NCBI GenBank assembly: GCA_963930775.1
Contig: OZ005692.1
Span: forward strand, 6,992,135-7,056,134
Length of the DNA: 64,000 nt
Source of the DNA: Cliona cf. orientalis
Taxonomy: Eukaryota; Porifera; Demospongiae; Clionaida; Clionaidae
Reading direction: 5' to 3'
Positions 41,085 through 55,000 of this stretch are shown here, piece by piece. The position numbers and the translations under genes are program-made. Below the pieces are notes generated by a model that did not search any database, was not told the DNA's origin, and saw nothing but the letters and a program-made list of their open reading frames with translations. Positions within the stretch are counted from its first letter, which is position 1. Every line of letters begins with the position of its first letter.

Positions 41085-44000
41085 ATGATCATGAAGACTC
41101 TACTAAGCTTATTGATACTTTCACCGTGCATCATCATTGTCTCTTGTCGTGCTGTGGGAGATGAAATTGACTGCGTAGCTCTCGGTGGTACAGTACCTGA
41201 ACCCATTCTCAATAGTCCGTATACAATTCTTCCAAACACAAGTTTATGCTGCCCCAAGTATGTAGGAAGCTTATGTATCGATGAAAAAGAAATTGCTGGT
41301 AAATGTCGAGGCCGTGGACTAGTGAATGAGCCATGTCATCTCTGCAAAACCTGTGCCAGACTAGCAGGAGAATCATGTGGAGGTCATGAAAACATATACG
41401 GCACATGCGATGAGGGACTGGAGTGTGTTAATGGCACAAACGAAAACTCTACTCATGGAATATGCTACGGAATAGGTATGCCATCTGTACCAAGTAGACT
41501 GTTCAATCATGCAACTGATTACCTGCAATGACATCAGAGTTGTGCACTTTGACAAAAATTGTGCTATTTCTGCTGACTATAGTGGTAATGAGTAATATTA
41601 ATTTTGTGTATCATACTAGCTATACATTCTTTGTCACATGTCATAAGAATGATGCATGTAGCTGAATATCCTCATGTAACTAAAATTCCTCAACTTCTCT
41701 CTCTCTCTCTCACTCTCTCTCCCTCCCTCCCTCCCTCCCTCCCTCCCCCCCCCCTCTCTCTCACTCACTCTCCCTCCCTCTCTCTCTCTCTCTCTGCATA
41801 AAATCTTATTTAGCTGACCAGCAAGAGTATGAAGTATGCGGCGGGCCATATGGTACCAAAGGACGCTGTTTACCACATCTAAACTGCACTATCCATGAAT
41901 CGATATTTTTAGATGGAAAGGATGTTCAAGGGATCTGCCTAGGTAAGTGCTATGTCATACCTTGTTGAACTTGGTGATGTGCACCAAACTATTAACACTA
42001 CTACAGCAAATCATGATCAGTGTGCCCTTAGTTTTATATGAAACAGCTGTGTCTACATGTCTCCTTGGGTACCACACTGGCCTCACGACACAGAAACGTA
42101 CTCCAATAACAACCCACCACTGGCCCATGATTGCACACTGCCTTACTATATAGTACTGCATGTGGCCCTTGGTAGCCTGCAGGCATGGGGAGAGGGGGGG
42201 ATGGAGGGGGAACATAATGGCTTCCACGAACAATCACCTAATGGAATTGTGTTATTTGGTTGCATAGAGCTGAGGTTAGTATTAGTCTAGCCCAGATACA
42301 GGCTGCTTTTGCCTGAAGAATGTATTCACCGTCCATAGCATGCACCACTAGGTTACCACTGCACATCTGTCAGAACTAACCTCCATGAATACCTTCATGT
42401 ACATTATGATAAGTAATTATAACCTAATATTATGTTAAGTTGGATCTCTCTATGACCTTAATGAATACTTACGCAAACTTGATACCAATGTTGAAAGAGT
42501 GTGTACATGATTTCACCCACTTGCTCACTTACTCACTTATACAATAATACACACACATACACTCACAGATGAAGACGTTGTTCCAGGAGCCTGCTTTAAA
42601 AACTGTAGTACTCGCAAACTTGATGAAGAATGTGGTAACGATGGTAGATGGTACTTTAATCGCTGTGAACTCAAATCACAAAACTGTCTAATACCTGAAG
42701 ACAGACAACCGCAGAAGATTAGAATTGCTCCCTCAAAAACTTGCAGAGAAGGTATATAATTAATGAATATTGATTTAATTGAGCAACCACATCATTGCAA
42801 GTGAAGTGGGTTTAGGTACAATGATATGGGATGGCAAATTGTGTCTTAATTGATTAGACTCTGTGTTCTAGAAAGTACACCATGATCAGTTATATGGGAT
42901 ATGTAAACATAATGTAGAGAATAACTATGTATGCTGCCTTTGAAATAGCAATGTTCGTAGCTCATTGTGGTAATTGAACTCTTCGAAGTGATTAAGAATG
43001 TCATCATCATTAATTTCTGTCATAGTAGGTGAACTTCCAACCAAGAATTGTCTCCTTTTGAGATTCAGTCACTGACAAAAATAAGAATAATTTTATATCA
43101 AGAACATGTATCTCTAGCTTGATCCAATCCCGTACATGTTACGTGGTATCGGAGCCCTCTTGTTTGAGGTTTCGGTTTATTGTACGGAGCAGTGACCTCA
43201 CTGTCCTCCCTCCAGACCACATTCCCACCAGGTCATATCCTCCAAAGCTACAATGCTATAGACTATCATAGAGCGTGCACCACACTCCATGTGTACCAAT
43301 GGGGTTTCTTAGGCACTTGTATGTAGATATAAGCATTTGTATGGTCGTTGAGGATCTGTTATTGGTAGGTTTGGTGTTTTCAATTGGACGGTGACAAATC
43401 ACTAACAGACCATAATAGCTTTTCAGTTTCATAATAAAACACGGAAGATTGGGATTCAATCACAAAGTTTGTGATTTTAGAGCCAGTCTTCTTAAATTTG
43501 CCTTCTAGAAATGAATTTTGTTGCAGTAGTAAAATACGTTTGAATCTCTTCTAAAAATTGGAAAATACCACAGTAATTGTTTAATCATATCGACCATGCT
43601 TCATTTACTTTTAGCAGCAGTAATCTAATTGACGATAAGAGGGAGTCATGTTTACTGACCAACCTGGTAGCCGATATAGTCCAAACACAAGATCAAGTAG
43701 CAATTTTGGTTCCACATTTTTAGCTCGCCATCTGTGTCCGTGGGGAGAGAACCCCGGGCAGTGTGGCCAGCCCTAAACCTCTCCCATTCACGTGAAACAT
43801 TAGCTCCACAAAGTAGACAATCACTGAGCACCCAGGCACATGCCTGGGAACAAACTCCGGAAACATAATGGCCACAATTAGCTTTGCTCTCCGCACGCAC
43901 GCACAGCATGAGCAACTTACATAACCGCTTGTAAAAATGTGATTCTGTATCTATCCAAAATAATATTAATAATATATCATGCTGCAGCATAGTAATATTC

Positions 44001-47000
44001 GTGATTTTGCAAAAAATCTTTTCAGCCCTGCTGGCTTAAAGTATGCAATATCCATTTACTTTGTTATGTAAATTATGTAATAGCTTCTACCACAATTGAC
44101 TCAAGGATGGGCTAATGCCATGCTATCTCCCACAACAGATGATCACAATAGTTGCACCACATGTTGTAGGCTTGAAATAAATAGAACACTTTCTAAGTCA
44201 AAATTACTCAAGCACACTGTTGATAGAAGAATAATAATATATTCTTTTTTAGACCTAGCAAATGACTTAACTGCGGCCAGCTAATCTAATAGGGGATAGC
44301 GTAAACAGGACGAGCCTCTGGCACGTAGCCTAGTCCCCTGCACAGATGGTCTGCTGTGCTAACTCACCGGGCAGCCGTGCATATTCACCAGGAGAGGCAC
44401 ACAAGCAAACCATAAATTAATACACTAGCATGTGTGGTAAAAGAACTTCCTTTGGGGTAACTCTCTGTACATGTAATTTGCACTGATGCACTGCTTTGTG
44501 CATGACATGAGGTTCGTGCTGATGATGCACATTGTCAATTGAAGGGCTGAGAAGCCTAAGTTAGTGGTCTAACCATAAATGTTGACTTAGTCCCCCCCCC
44601 CCCTGAATCTTGAAGCCATGGTTCCGTGAACTGTACATTTTTTGAAATTTTGGTAATTTGGTAGAGTACAATGTAGAGCTTTTAGACAATTCCTCACATT
44701 TAATTTAGTTAGGTAGACACACAATGTCATTTTAATTGTATTATTGTGGCAAAAATCAGGGAAGTAAGCGTATTTATCCGATCTGAGACAAAGCTATGCA
44801 TAATTGAGCCACAACACTATTGTTTCTAGAGGTGTTTGTAGCATTAGCTGCAGCCCAACAGTTGGAGCACAACGACAGGTGTTCATGGATGCTTGACGAA
44901 AACAAGAAATGGAACACCGCTTTAAATTCGCTCACACATGCGTTGCTCCATTGACAAGGTGATTGATATCTCTGTGCTAAACCAGTGATTATAAACGTGG
45001 CAGTTGGCGTTGCAGTTAATGGGCTTGCTTATTGCATATTATTGCACATTAGAATGATCGTTTGAAAAGCTCTCATATTTCTGTGGCTACCACCAGCAGA
45101 GGGTTAGTCGAGATAAACTTGAAACAGAGCCGTACGTTGAAAATTCCTCGAAGTATTACATCACTGCCTATAGGATGTGATGTGAATTGTAAGTAAACAT
45201 GATTTACTTGGATAAAAATCTTTACATAAAAATGCAACTATCCAGCAGGATGATCGTCAGCTGCTAAACTTTTAAGTGATCCTTTTTGACCACAATCGTA
45301 TACTGCAGAGCCAGCTGTGGCTTGGAATTGGCTCTTTGTGGCCTGTTACTAAGCATACATAGTACAGCACTTCCTAACCACAAGTTTTGCACACATAAAA
45401 AGGCATCAATGCACTGTTAGCTTCCTGCATAATTATTACAAAGCTTTAGGTGTAAAATGTGGAACATTTTTGGCGTTAAATCAATTTAGATGGAACCTAA
45501 TAAAGCTTCATCTAGGACTTGTCAATCATGAATGAGTATAATATAGTTATCTCAGCTGTATAATATTATGTAAGAAAAATAAACTTGCCAAAGTTAATCT
45601 GTACTTTTGATGGTATCACTATGTGTGTTGGTTATTGATACAATACACACCAGTTAGACCACAATGTTGAAAGTGGTGTTAGATAAATTGCATTAACAAA
45701 CCTTTAGTGTTGGCAAGAGTGCCTCCCATAGCCTCTGCACCACCAACCTCACTCTCCAAACCCTCTCAACCACTGATAACAGTAATTACAGCAATGCCAC
45801 GCATTCTATTCACTGTATTACACCCATGGCTCCATGGATACCTATAGTGAATGTAGCTCCTCTTCACCAATATTATTTGTAGCGTACAATACTCTAGAAG
45901 ATGGAATATCAGTGGTCAATCTGTACACCATGCTCTATCATAGCAATACTCAACTATTGCTCTTGTAAAGATTGTGATCATGTAATTGTTATAATTCCTT
46001 GCTCTTAAGCTTATGATTTTAGCTTTACATGCATATTTTTCTGCATATGCAGCATGTGGAGATGTGGATCTGTCAAATTTTCCACATACAATAGTGTCTT
46101 CGTACACATATGGAGTTGTGAATGGATCAGAAGCAACTATTGTATGCAAAGAAGGATATGATCTCGTCCGTTATAACCAGATGACTCTTCGATGTACGAA
46201 TCGACACTGGTTCAGAGTCATAACAAATGGTGATGGCTCAGAGGAAATAAACAGCAGTTGGAATGCTTTATGCTATCCATCCCAACGTAAGTAGACCATC
46301 TGTGATCAGTAGTAATAAGTATAATCAAGCAGCTCAGTAAACTATAGGCCACTGCATGCACGTGAATTATATTCATTATTGCCTCTTTATTTTTTCTAAT
46401 CCTTCAAATAAACCAGTGTTCAAGTGTGTAACTAATGCATGAGTATGGCTGGCATTCACAGTGACTGCGCTACATGTAGCTTCCAATTATTTAGACTATA
46501 TCCACGGATACAGCAGTGTATATTGGTATAGTTCTCTATATTATAAGTAGCTGGGACAAGAGACATTATATTGCAGGGCTGAATTTAGGATTTCTTTTGG
46601 GGGGGGGGGGGGGGGGGGGGGTGGGGTGTGGGCAGCAAGGGCGGGGGAGGAAATTTGTATCCTGCTTGGAGTGTTATCCTTACTTCAGATGTGCTTAATA
46701 GAGAGGTTCCACCATAACTGAGCGCAAGGATGATGCCATATTGTGCATGATGACCGATGAAGCTATAATTATATATTATTCATGTGCTTGGCCACTAGCT
46801 CAATCTCCTTATTGCTGATCTTGGTCACACATTTACTGCTAACATTGTTGAGGGGAGTAATTGGTGGCCACGGCAGACTATGTGCCTCCTTGTGGTCCGT
46901 GGTCCATATGATCACAGCGCACACCGCTGCTCTATGTATACTCGTGGGACGCGGTAATTGTTGTCGTCATGTAACAATTTTGAAGTAATTTTTGATTCCG

Positions 47001-50000
47001 CTCTTTAGAGATGCAAGGCTCTAGCTGAGCTATTAGTCCCCATGGTAAAGAGTGAAATTCAATAGGCAGACACTTATGTGATTGCTCCACAACAGAATCC
47101 CTGTAAGCCTTCTACCACACTCAGTCAGCTCCAAAGCAGAGTTTGTAGTCGGTGCTTTTTGTGTGGTGGGGCACTTGGAAGGGTTTCTGCCAGAACTGGC
47201 AGAATTGTATATTCTAATATATATATATTATACATAGTATACTGTAGAGCATTGGATCTGCATTTGGATTATGTACATCAAATAGCATGTATTTGCTTTT
47301 GTATTACTTTTTAAGTGGAATTGATCATTAATTTGTAAACCTTGGGTTGTATGGTTGGTGCTTAAATGTAAACAGAGGAAGCTTCAAAACATCACAGCAG
47401 CTGTTGCCACTCATGATCTCTCTAAAAATATACCCCACATGAACTGGGTAGTGCTACAAATGGCCATGGCCTACCACTAACCATGCCAAGTTTGCTCGCA
47501 AGTCACTAGCAAAAAAAGGCCCATAATGTTATATCACTGTAACAATGTACTGAGCAGTATAGCCTACAAATGATCTACTAGCAAATGATTATTTTAGCTA
47601 GTATAGTTAACGATCTAGAAATAATGTAAGAAACACACCCATAGCCAACAATTTTTATGGCATAGTGCTGTGGAACTGGCAGTGATTGCTAGCGTCGTTT
47701 CAAGCTTGCAAGTCCATAATAATATTATTCTTATAGTGCCATGATAGATACATGTCTACTAAGTGTAATAATAATATAATATTACATGTATATAGGGGGT
47801 TTAGTGCTGCATGCAGTCACCGTCTTGCTTTTCACTAGCAAACATGTTGGTGGCTGTGTGTATGCATGATCTCAACTCCACCAGTGCCTCAAACAGGAAG
47901 ACACCCCTTAAGCGTCATTGACCTGAGTGGTTTATCAACACAACACAGTAATTCTATTAACACGCCACAATTATGGTTTGCCACTGTGGTGTATGTGAGC
48001 ATACATTAATTATGCCTTGCAATGTGTAGCTAGCTATAAGGGCATGTTGGTATAAAATTGGTTATGAACATAGCTAAAGTTATATCTTCAGTTAGTTGTA
48101 CAAGTTGTGGTGGTATTTTAAGCATATGTGCGGGTGGCGTGTGTGTGTGTGTGTGTGTGTGTTCTGAATACGACATGTATGGGTTCAAGAAGTGATCTAA
48201 CCCTCTTGCGGTGGAGTGGTCTATAGTGCAATGATAATGACCTACGTTTTGTGAATACCCACATGCCATGGTGTGTTTAAACCGCCGTTATAGGTTTCCT
48301 TGACTACTTATTTCCTTCCGTCCTTGCATAAACAGAGCTAGTAGCTGGGTCACAGGGTTCATAAATAATTGCACCCATTGGCATGATATTATATTATACT
48401 GGCTGTAGACAGCATGGTGAAACCATATTCTTGGACTGTAAAATGATACTCATGCGTATCAAAAGTGATGAAAGGTGTCAAAAGGTGTGAACAGTTGTCC
48501 AGTGCTAGTAAACAGAACTGTGGCTAAGCAGTTATACTTCTATGCAAAAAATTTGGATAATCAATGCTACCATAATCTAATATTTTTCTACTGGTCATTA
48601 GTTCATAGTTTAAAAGCTTGCAGTATTACATTTGTGAACTAGTCACATACACTGCACTGTGTTAGCCCCTTACAGGATAGCTGGCTGTGTACAAGTTTCT
48701 TGTGTCTGGTTGCACACATGAAGCCATGGTGCAGATTCGTGGTGCATGTTCACTAGCTGTCTTCTCCCCACATGTGCATGTGTGCGCAACTGGACCAACA
48801 TGTTAGACGATACAAGCTTATATTAGCAGAGGCACACCCAGAGCACAGCACCGCAACTGACCTTCATTATCAAATTGATGGAAACCGAAGTGTAGCCAGA
48901 AGGGTCGAGTGCTAAGACTGAGTCGCACGAAACTGGCCCCCACCACATCAGTGTTGTGAGTGTTGACGTAACGAAGCACTAGCCCATTACCACATCAAAA
49001 AGTCTTGTCATAATGTTCCCATCGTCTCGGTAGGGTTCGACGCACACACAGACTTTAGTGCCCTGTCGGAGCTATTATGCTCCCTTTACAGCTTATGTAA
49101 GTATAACCCTGAATGTTTACAAGCAATCTCCCTTTCAAGTGATTTTAGTAGCTTATCCTCACTCATTCATGACCTTTTCCAGGATATGGCTTGTGATTTC
49201 TAAGAATTGAAGCTCTTACATGTGAACTAAGCCAAACTTGACATGAAGAAGGGCTGGCTTCTCTATAAATTATCCGGGTGATATAGTTGGTTCTATTTCC
49301 CTTGTTTTGTGGCTATAAGCCTACTAATTGGAGACGAGCATAATGTGTTACATAAGTCCAGTGGCATTAGGTGGTTGAAGGGAGAATCCACTTGTGGTGC
49401 ATCTCCCTAACCCTCTCTCCAGCCTCAGTTCTTGATAGGAGAGGAGCCCTACCCCACAGCCACATTCTCCTCAGTGCCTGCATACATGTGGTGAGATGAT
49501 TGTCTGGAGCATGCTGCAGCTGTAGCTCACACCCAAACATTAGTGGCTTGGTGGCATTCTCCAAAAGTGTGCCATTTCTGTTCCTATCAAAATAATTGTT
49601 ACTATATTTCTTGTGTGGCAATCACCACACTCTTATGTACATGTGTATATATAGTTACTGAAACCTATATTATTCAGGATTATTCAGCTGGTGTTTATCA
49701 CCATGCTTGTCTCTCTTACTCGAACTCCAAACAGCTGAGCACTGCATCTGGACGCTACTAATTTTCCATTTTACGCATTGGTCTCATGCGTGACCAGAGC
49801 CGTATGATCTGAGTTTAGACCATACCCGTGCCGTCTATTTGGGCTGGGGTTGTTCAGAAGTTGGACCAAAAACCGATTATTGTACCATTCCATCCCATAA
49901 ATAAGTCTAATTCGATTTGCTCTTCCTGTCGCCGGTGAGCATTGGGCGGTTGATGTAGGAGGGCTACAGCTGTGAGCTCCTGTATACACAATTGTTGTTT

Positions 50001-51071
50001 CCCCCCACCAAGTTGAACCTTGCGTCTTGCCGTCATGGCAACTTTTTGGGCGTAATCTCATTACTATTGCACTGTGTGCCTACCGAATCCTGAAAGTTTG
50101 CCATTCAAATTGACCTTAATTGCTAGCATTGTCCATTGATTCGATTACGAGATCTCTTGTAAGACTTTGTACGGTATTTATAATTCCAGAGGTTTGTGAT
50201 GCTCAACTGTAGGCCATGAGCAAGAATGTAAATGAATTTAGTAAATTACTCTTGGGTCAAAATCTCCCTTTCACATGCTTGGTCATGCTTTCAACAAACA
50301 TTCGCAGCTGTGTTCTTTTAATAGAGCTAGAAGTGTATAGGTTACTTGTCAGAGACCCAATGCATGATACTTGAAGAGCAATTAATTACTACCATTGGCA
50401 TGGCAATGGTTATAATTAGAACTGCATCAAAATCAAATTAAAGCACTACGTGATTGATCTAGTTATGAGGCCACAACTATAAAGCCAAAGATTCCCTATT
50501 TCCATTGACAAGAAACCAGCAAAGCTACTGTACACTGTAATTAGCTTTGCCTCAAATGAACAATTAATGTGCACTGGTGGTTTATGCACACTAGCTATGA
50601 TGTAGCGAGACCAATAATATGGTCAGGGGGTTAACATACATATTTGTTAACAGATGCATATTATCACAACCTTCTGCCATTCTATATCTGTCCGTGTGTA
50701 CGTGAGTGTGTGGTAACAGATCTTACCAAAGGATTTTTATGGTATATTATACCATTAAGATGTGTTTTGGCGATAGTATCTCCTCCAGGAAAAATTGTTT
50801 CCTCGCGTAAACAACAGTTGGTAAAACAATAACGATTTACGGTTCATGGTTATCGAGTTAAATGGGGCTAGTCCACAGCGGTCGAACCGCTAATCCTGTT
50901 TGCTGCACCGACCATCTGGTTTGTGGCAGTGGTGTACCAAAACTCAGTGTGCCAAGAAGCTGTACATGCACTGATGGGCATGCATGGACAGAAATCGACA
51001 TGGCTTCAATAATTGTGCATCCTACGCAAACCAATGTAGAGTGCCAGTATCACAATAATGCTGTTGCATAA
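41085..51071 (+). CDS. secreted Cys-rich protein (IGFBP-, Kazal- and sushi-like modules)
   Basis: Six phase 1-1 compatible exons (41085-41475, 41814-41942, 42569-42751, 46053-46286, 50654-50701, 50872-51071) give about 394 aa. ATG 41085 or 41091 is followed by a signal peptide (KTLLSLLILSPCIIIVSC). Exon 1 ends in an IGFBP-like pattern (CHLCKTCARLAGESCGG, then CDEGLECV). Exon 3 has a Kazal/follistatin-like core (CGNDGRWYFNRCEL). Exon 4 has a sushi-like core (IVCKEGYDL ... LRC ... W). The last exons are Cys-rich. N-glycosylation sequons are present. It is likely an extracellular binding or protease-inhibitor protein. The end is uncertain: exon 5 can instead be read to a stop at 50832. The introns at 42752-46052 and 46287-50653 are unusually long. 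Confidence 0.65.
41695..41797. repeat. (CT)n/(CCCT)n pyrimidine microsatellite
   Basis: Long CT and CCCTCC repeats end 16 bases before the acceptor of the second exon of the secreted-protein gene. They double as its pyrimidine tract. Confidence 0.85.
42752..46052. other. long intron, one doubtful open frame
   Basis: I see no exon of the host gene. A minus-strand frame (43990-43652, 112 codons) is Cys-rich (CGHYVSGVCSQACAWVLSDC) and has no splice or start support. It may be a piece of an unrecognised repeat. Confidence 0.4.
46599..46621. repeat. 23-base poly(G) run
   Basis: An uninterrupted G run followed by TGGGGTGTGGG, inside the long intron. Confidence 0.85.
46622..50653. other. long intron, (GT)n tract only
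   Basis: Apart from a GT microsatellite at about 48136-48161 there is no exon, RNA or clear repeat boundary that I can support. The minus-strand frames at 49367-50061 have no splice or homology support. Confidence 0.45.
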
Positions 51072-52088
51072 TTATTATAGTGTCATATTATACGATGTTG
51101 CATGTGGTAATGGGATAATTCCATGGCCATGAGTAGGACTAGCTATAGCAGAGTAGACCAGTATTCAATAAATTTCAGCAGTGAAACTATTAAATTTTAA
51201 CTCTGTCTCTCTCTCACACACACACAATCAATACATACAGCTGAATTAATCTCGGATACAAGCAGCAATGATCATTGACTCAAGCACATTCCACAATCTA
51301 GTTTGATTTTAGTATTCTTTATGTCTGTGCAAACAGTTGTGTTCACCCACAATCGATCGAATCTTCCACGTATACATGTTGTTTGGCATTCATACAGCAA
51401 ATTGCAAGATTGAACTACAGTATTATAGCTAACGTCACTTATTATGTGCATGCTTATAATAATATTATTCATGATCAGAATTTTGTACTATAGAGATATT
51501 TTATTATTCGAATTCCATGGAAATGATCGAATGCTTGACTGTTGTGTTATAATAATATTATACCATAGCCTGTATATACCACATAATATGCAGTTTAGTT
51601 GTATGCAAACTACAGTGAGCAGAAAATTGTAAGCTCTCCCTCGAGATCTGTGTACTATTAAATACACTAAGCTTGAGCCTACTCTGTTAATTGGTCTATG
51701 ACCCCTTTCATCATCACACTATTCTATGATCATCAACACCCTCCCCATAGCTTAACTTTGATATTACCAAACTGACAATAGCAAAAGACACTGCAAACAG
51801 TATCCAACAAAATTTAATAACACTGCTAAACGTTTAGGGAAAATATTATTGCACCAATAATTATTATTACATGATCAGACATGTATCCTTATCATCAGCT
51901 AATCAGATTATTACAGCTATATATGATCTCATTGTGCAAAGATATTCACATACAATCATAATATAATACTTTATTGCATGTTACTATTAACCACAAAATT
52001 AGTACATGCACGTACATGTACGTACTCTAGATCTAGTATCGTCTGAGTTCCTTCCAACTTGTTTGATCCTCATCTGATATCTGAAGAC
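51072..52088. other. spacer between convergent genes
   Basis: This AT-rich region lies between the 3' ends of the secreted-protein gene and the NLR gene. It has short AATAATATTATT palindromes and a (CA)n patch near 51218. No exon. Confidence 0.45.
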
Positions 52089-55000
52089 TCACCAGGATTC
52101 CCCCAAAGTCCAATCTTCAATGAGTTCCAGTTGGCTCATGCCTTCTGTAGAGTTTCTTTGCTTCACCGCTTCAACAAGTTCCGACCATCTTATCTCAGAA
52201 AATTCGTTCCTCTTCGTCTCCTCTATAAATATTATAATGAGCAATTATGGTAACCACCCCTTACCACATCATTACAACATTTTATCAGAATCAGTAGAGG
52301 TTGGTCACAATTGATATGGAATACGCATTAATACTAATTTTATTGACTAATAAGGTTGACCTGGATTGCATTGGCCACAGACTATAGCAAATGCACTCTA
52401 ATTAGAACAGTAAAAGCCAACCTACACGTGTTTATATAATTTAGAGCAATGGATGATCTTTACCAAGCACATGCATGCAACAGACTATATAACACAAATA
52501 GATTCATAGACATGTCTGCTACCACTGAATAAACTAATGCTTGTACACTTGCCCCCAATTAGGTACATATGCAGCCGTGACTATGACCAAAATATAACTT
52601 ACTTTGCAAGGACCAACTTTTCAAGATTTCTGGATGATTCAATGAATTTCACCAAATGGGGTATGCTCTCATCCGTTAGGTAGTTAGCTTTCAGACTGCA
52701 GGGTGTGAGTGAATTAATATTAACTCTATTAATTAACATAATCAATATTAACTCACTTTAGCTTTCTTATGCTTTTACAGTTCGTGAAGAGATGTTGAAG
52801 TAGACTTTTGATTCCAGCATCACTAATGCAGTTCTGATACAGACTGCACACAACATACAAAGCAACAAACAGATGGAACGAGAAATAGGACACACTGTGT
52901 CGTGCAAATTAATTACTTATCATGTGTACATGCATGTGAGCGTGGCAGGAAAATCTAAAATCGTGCTATTACATGCATGATGCAGATTATCTATACATGC
53001 AGTCACCAGTGTCAACGCGAATCCCTAGAGGGTTGTCCAGAGACAATAAACATATTGATAAAATCTTGATTAAAGGAGTTACCTACTACCGTACTCGCTC
53101 TATTAAATTATTCGAACATTCTAATAGCCCGAACGCCAAGTTTAAATGTTATTTATTTCCTTCCTAATTCATCGAACATCTTGGATTTCAAGTTTTCTCA
53201 CCCGCTCTAATCAACCGAATGGCCATGCAGTACGGCATGGCAGGAGCTCGAGATGTTCATCGAAGAGTGTGGCTACCACATCTTGGACAGCATCTAAGAG
53301 TGAAAAGGTAACACGGACTTACACTGACGGCGATCACTTCATGTTGCGATCGCTCCAAGCACAGAGACACTAAAGCTGATGATGGTAAACCTATAGTCGA
53401 ATATCGACTGCTGCTTCTTCGTTGCTAGTGCTTTCTCGTTTTTTTTTTCATCGGATCCATTCTATTTACACTTGAACAAGCCATTGGCTGAATTTATTTA
53501 CTTTCTACTTAATACCAAACGACGATATCAATAATTATTTTGGCCGTTCGGATAATTAGAGCGAGTACGGTAGCTATGATTTACAGGGCTAGTAGCTACG
53601 ATTTACAGGGTTACTGAGGAATTCTTGGATACATGTAAGCAGACTAAGATAATAGTGAGCTAGTGCAGGCCAGGCATTCAATCTTGGGAATAAGTGGATT
53701 GTTTAGACATAATATTATCTCAGCATCTACATGTATGGACATGTATGAGTGAACCCCTACATATATTATACTATAATATACATGATCATGTACCAGCAGC
53801 ACACCATGCAGTAAAGAGCCAAATTCAACATGTATACAGCCACAGTTAGTAGAAACGTGAAAGCGATTGCCTATATGCATTACTAACTTACTTGAGCTCT
53901 TCAAGACGAGCACAGTGAGTGAGGCCCCTAGCCAGATGAATTGTTGCGTCGCTTTCAATATACAAGTTATACTCTAAACTGTACATTTGTGTGTATATAT
54001 TAGTGTGAACAAAGATCACAGCTAGTTACTATGTACTTAAAATCATAATAATAAGGTATATACAGGCTTAGGTAAATTGTATGCAATTCGGTGACATAAT
54101 ATTATTATATCAGGAGTTTCTAGATGTTAACAAACTATCAATTAGAGCTCTACTGTAACATTACTATTTGTTGGTAGTTGCCTAGCAACCGAAGTTTTAT
54201 AGGCAATTTGCCGGCTATGGGAAGGGATTGGGTCATCATAAAGTAGGCCAATGATGAACAGAGGTCAACTACCAACAAAATAGTTATCTGACAGTAATTG
54301 GGATGCATTTGACCATGCATCTCATGCACCCCAATTACTGTCAGATAACTATTATAATATTATATAGAGCACACACCCCACCCGCAGATACAGGTCTCAA
54401 TGTGCGATGTACATCATGTATTTATTAAATTACCCCACATGTGCATGCGTAGCAAAGGAAAATTTAAAAGTAATCAGTTATGTCTATCATCAGCACAAGA
54501 ATTGCCAGATCTGGAGATGTAGGCATCTGAGCGACTCATAAGCACTGGCGAAATATTACATAATGTAGTTTCGGTATGCTTCAAATTGATGGATACAGTC
54601 CACAATAGTGCCTGTTCCTTGGCCACCATAGCCACAGCTATCAATAGTGCGTACTAGGCCATGACATTGTGCTTTGTGCTCATGTGCACAACCTAGAAGA
54701 CTAATATGCATGTAAAGGTCATCAACAGGTTCACATGTGCCGCATGCTGCTTAATATATTGTACATGTAGCTCTCATCTCTGAGATGCAGCATGCAGGGT
54801 GGTAAATAGTGGACTATGTGGGCTGACTTAGTATCCTAGGGGAGTAGATGTGCATGGGAGGAAAGACATCCACACATACTGCTGAGCTATAGAGATATGA
54901 TATTGTATGGTATGGCTCAGTATTGAAGCAGCATGCACAGTTTGATCTCTGTAGGTGCTGCATGCCTTTGATATCTAGTCACCCTCTGATTGTCACCACA

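Noticed and set aside
43652-43990. 112-codon Cys-rich minus-strand frame
   Set aside because: No start context, splice partners or recognisable domain; kept only as a note on the intron.
52059-52314. Two plus-strand frames near the NLR 3' end
   Set aside because: Antisense shadows of the last NLR exon.
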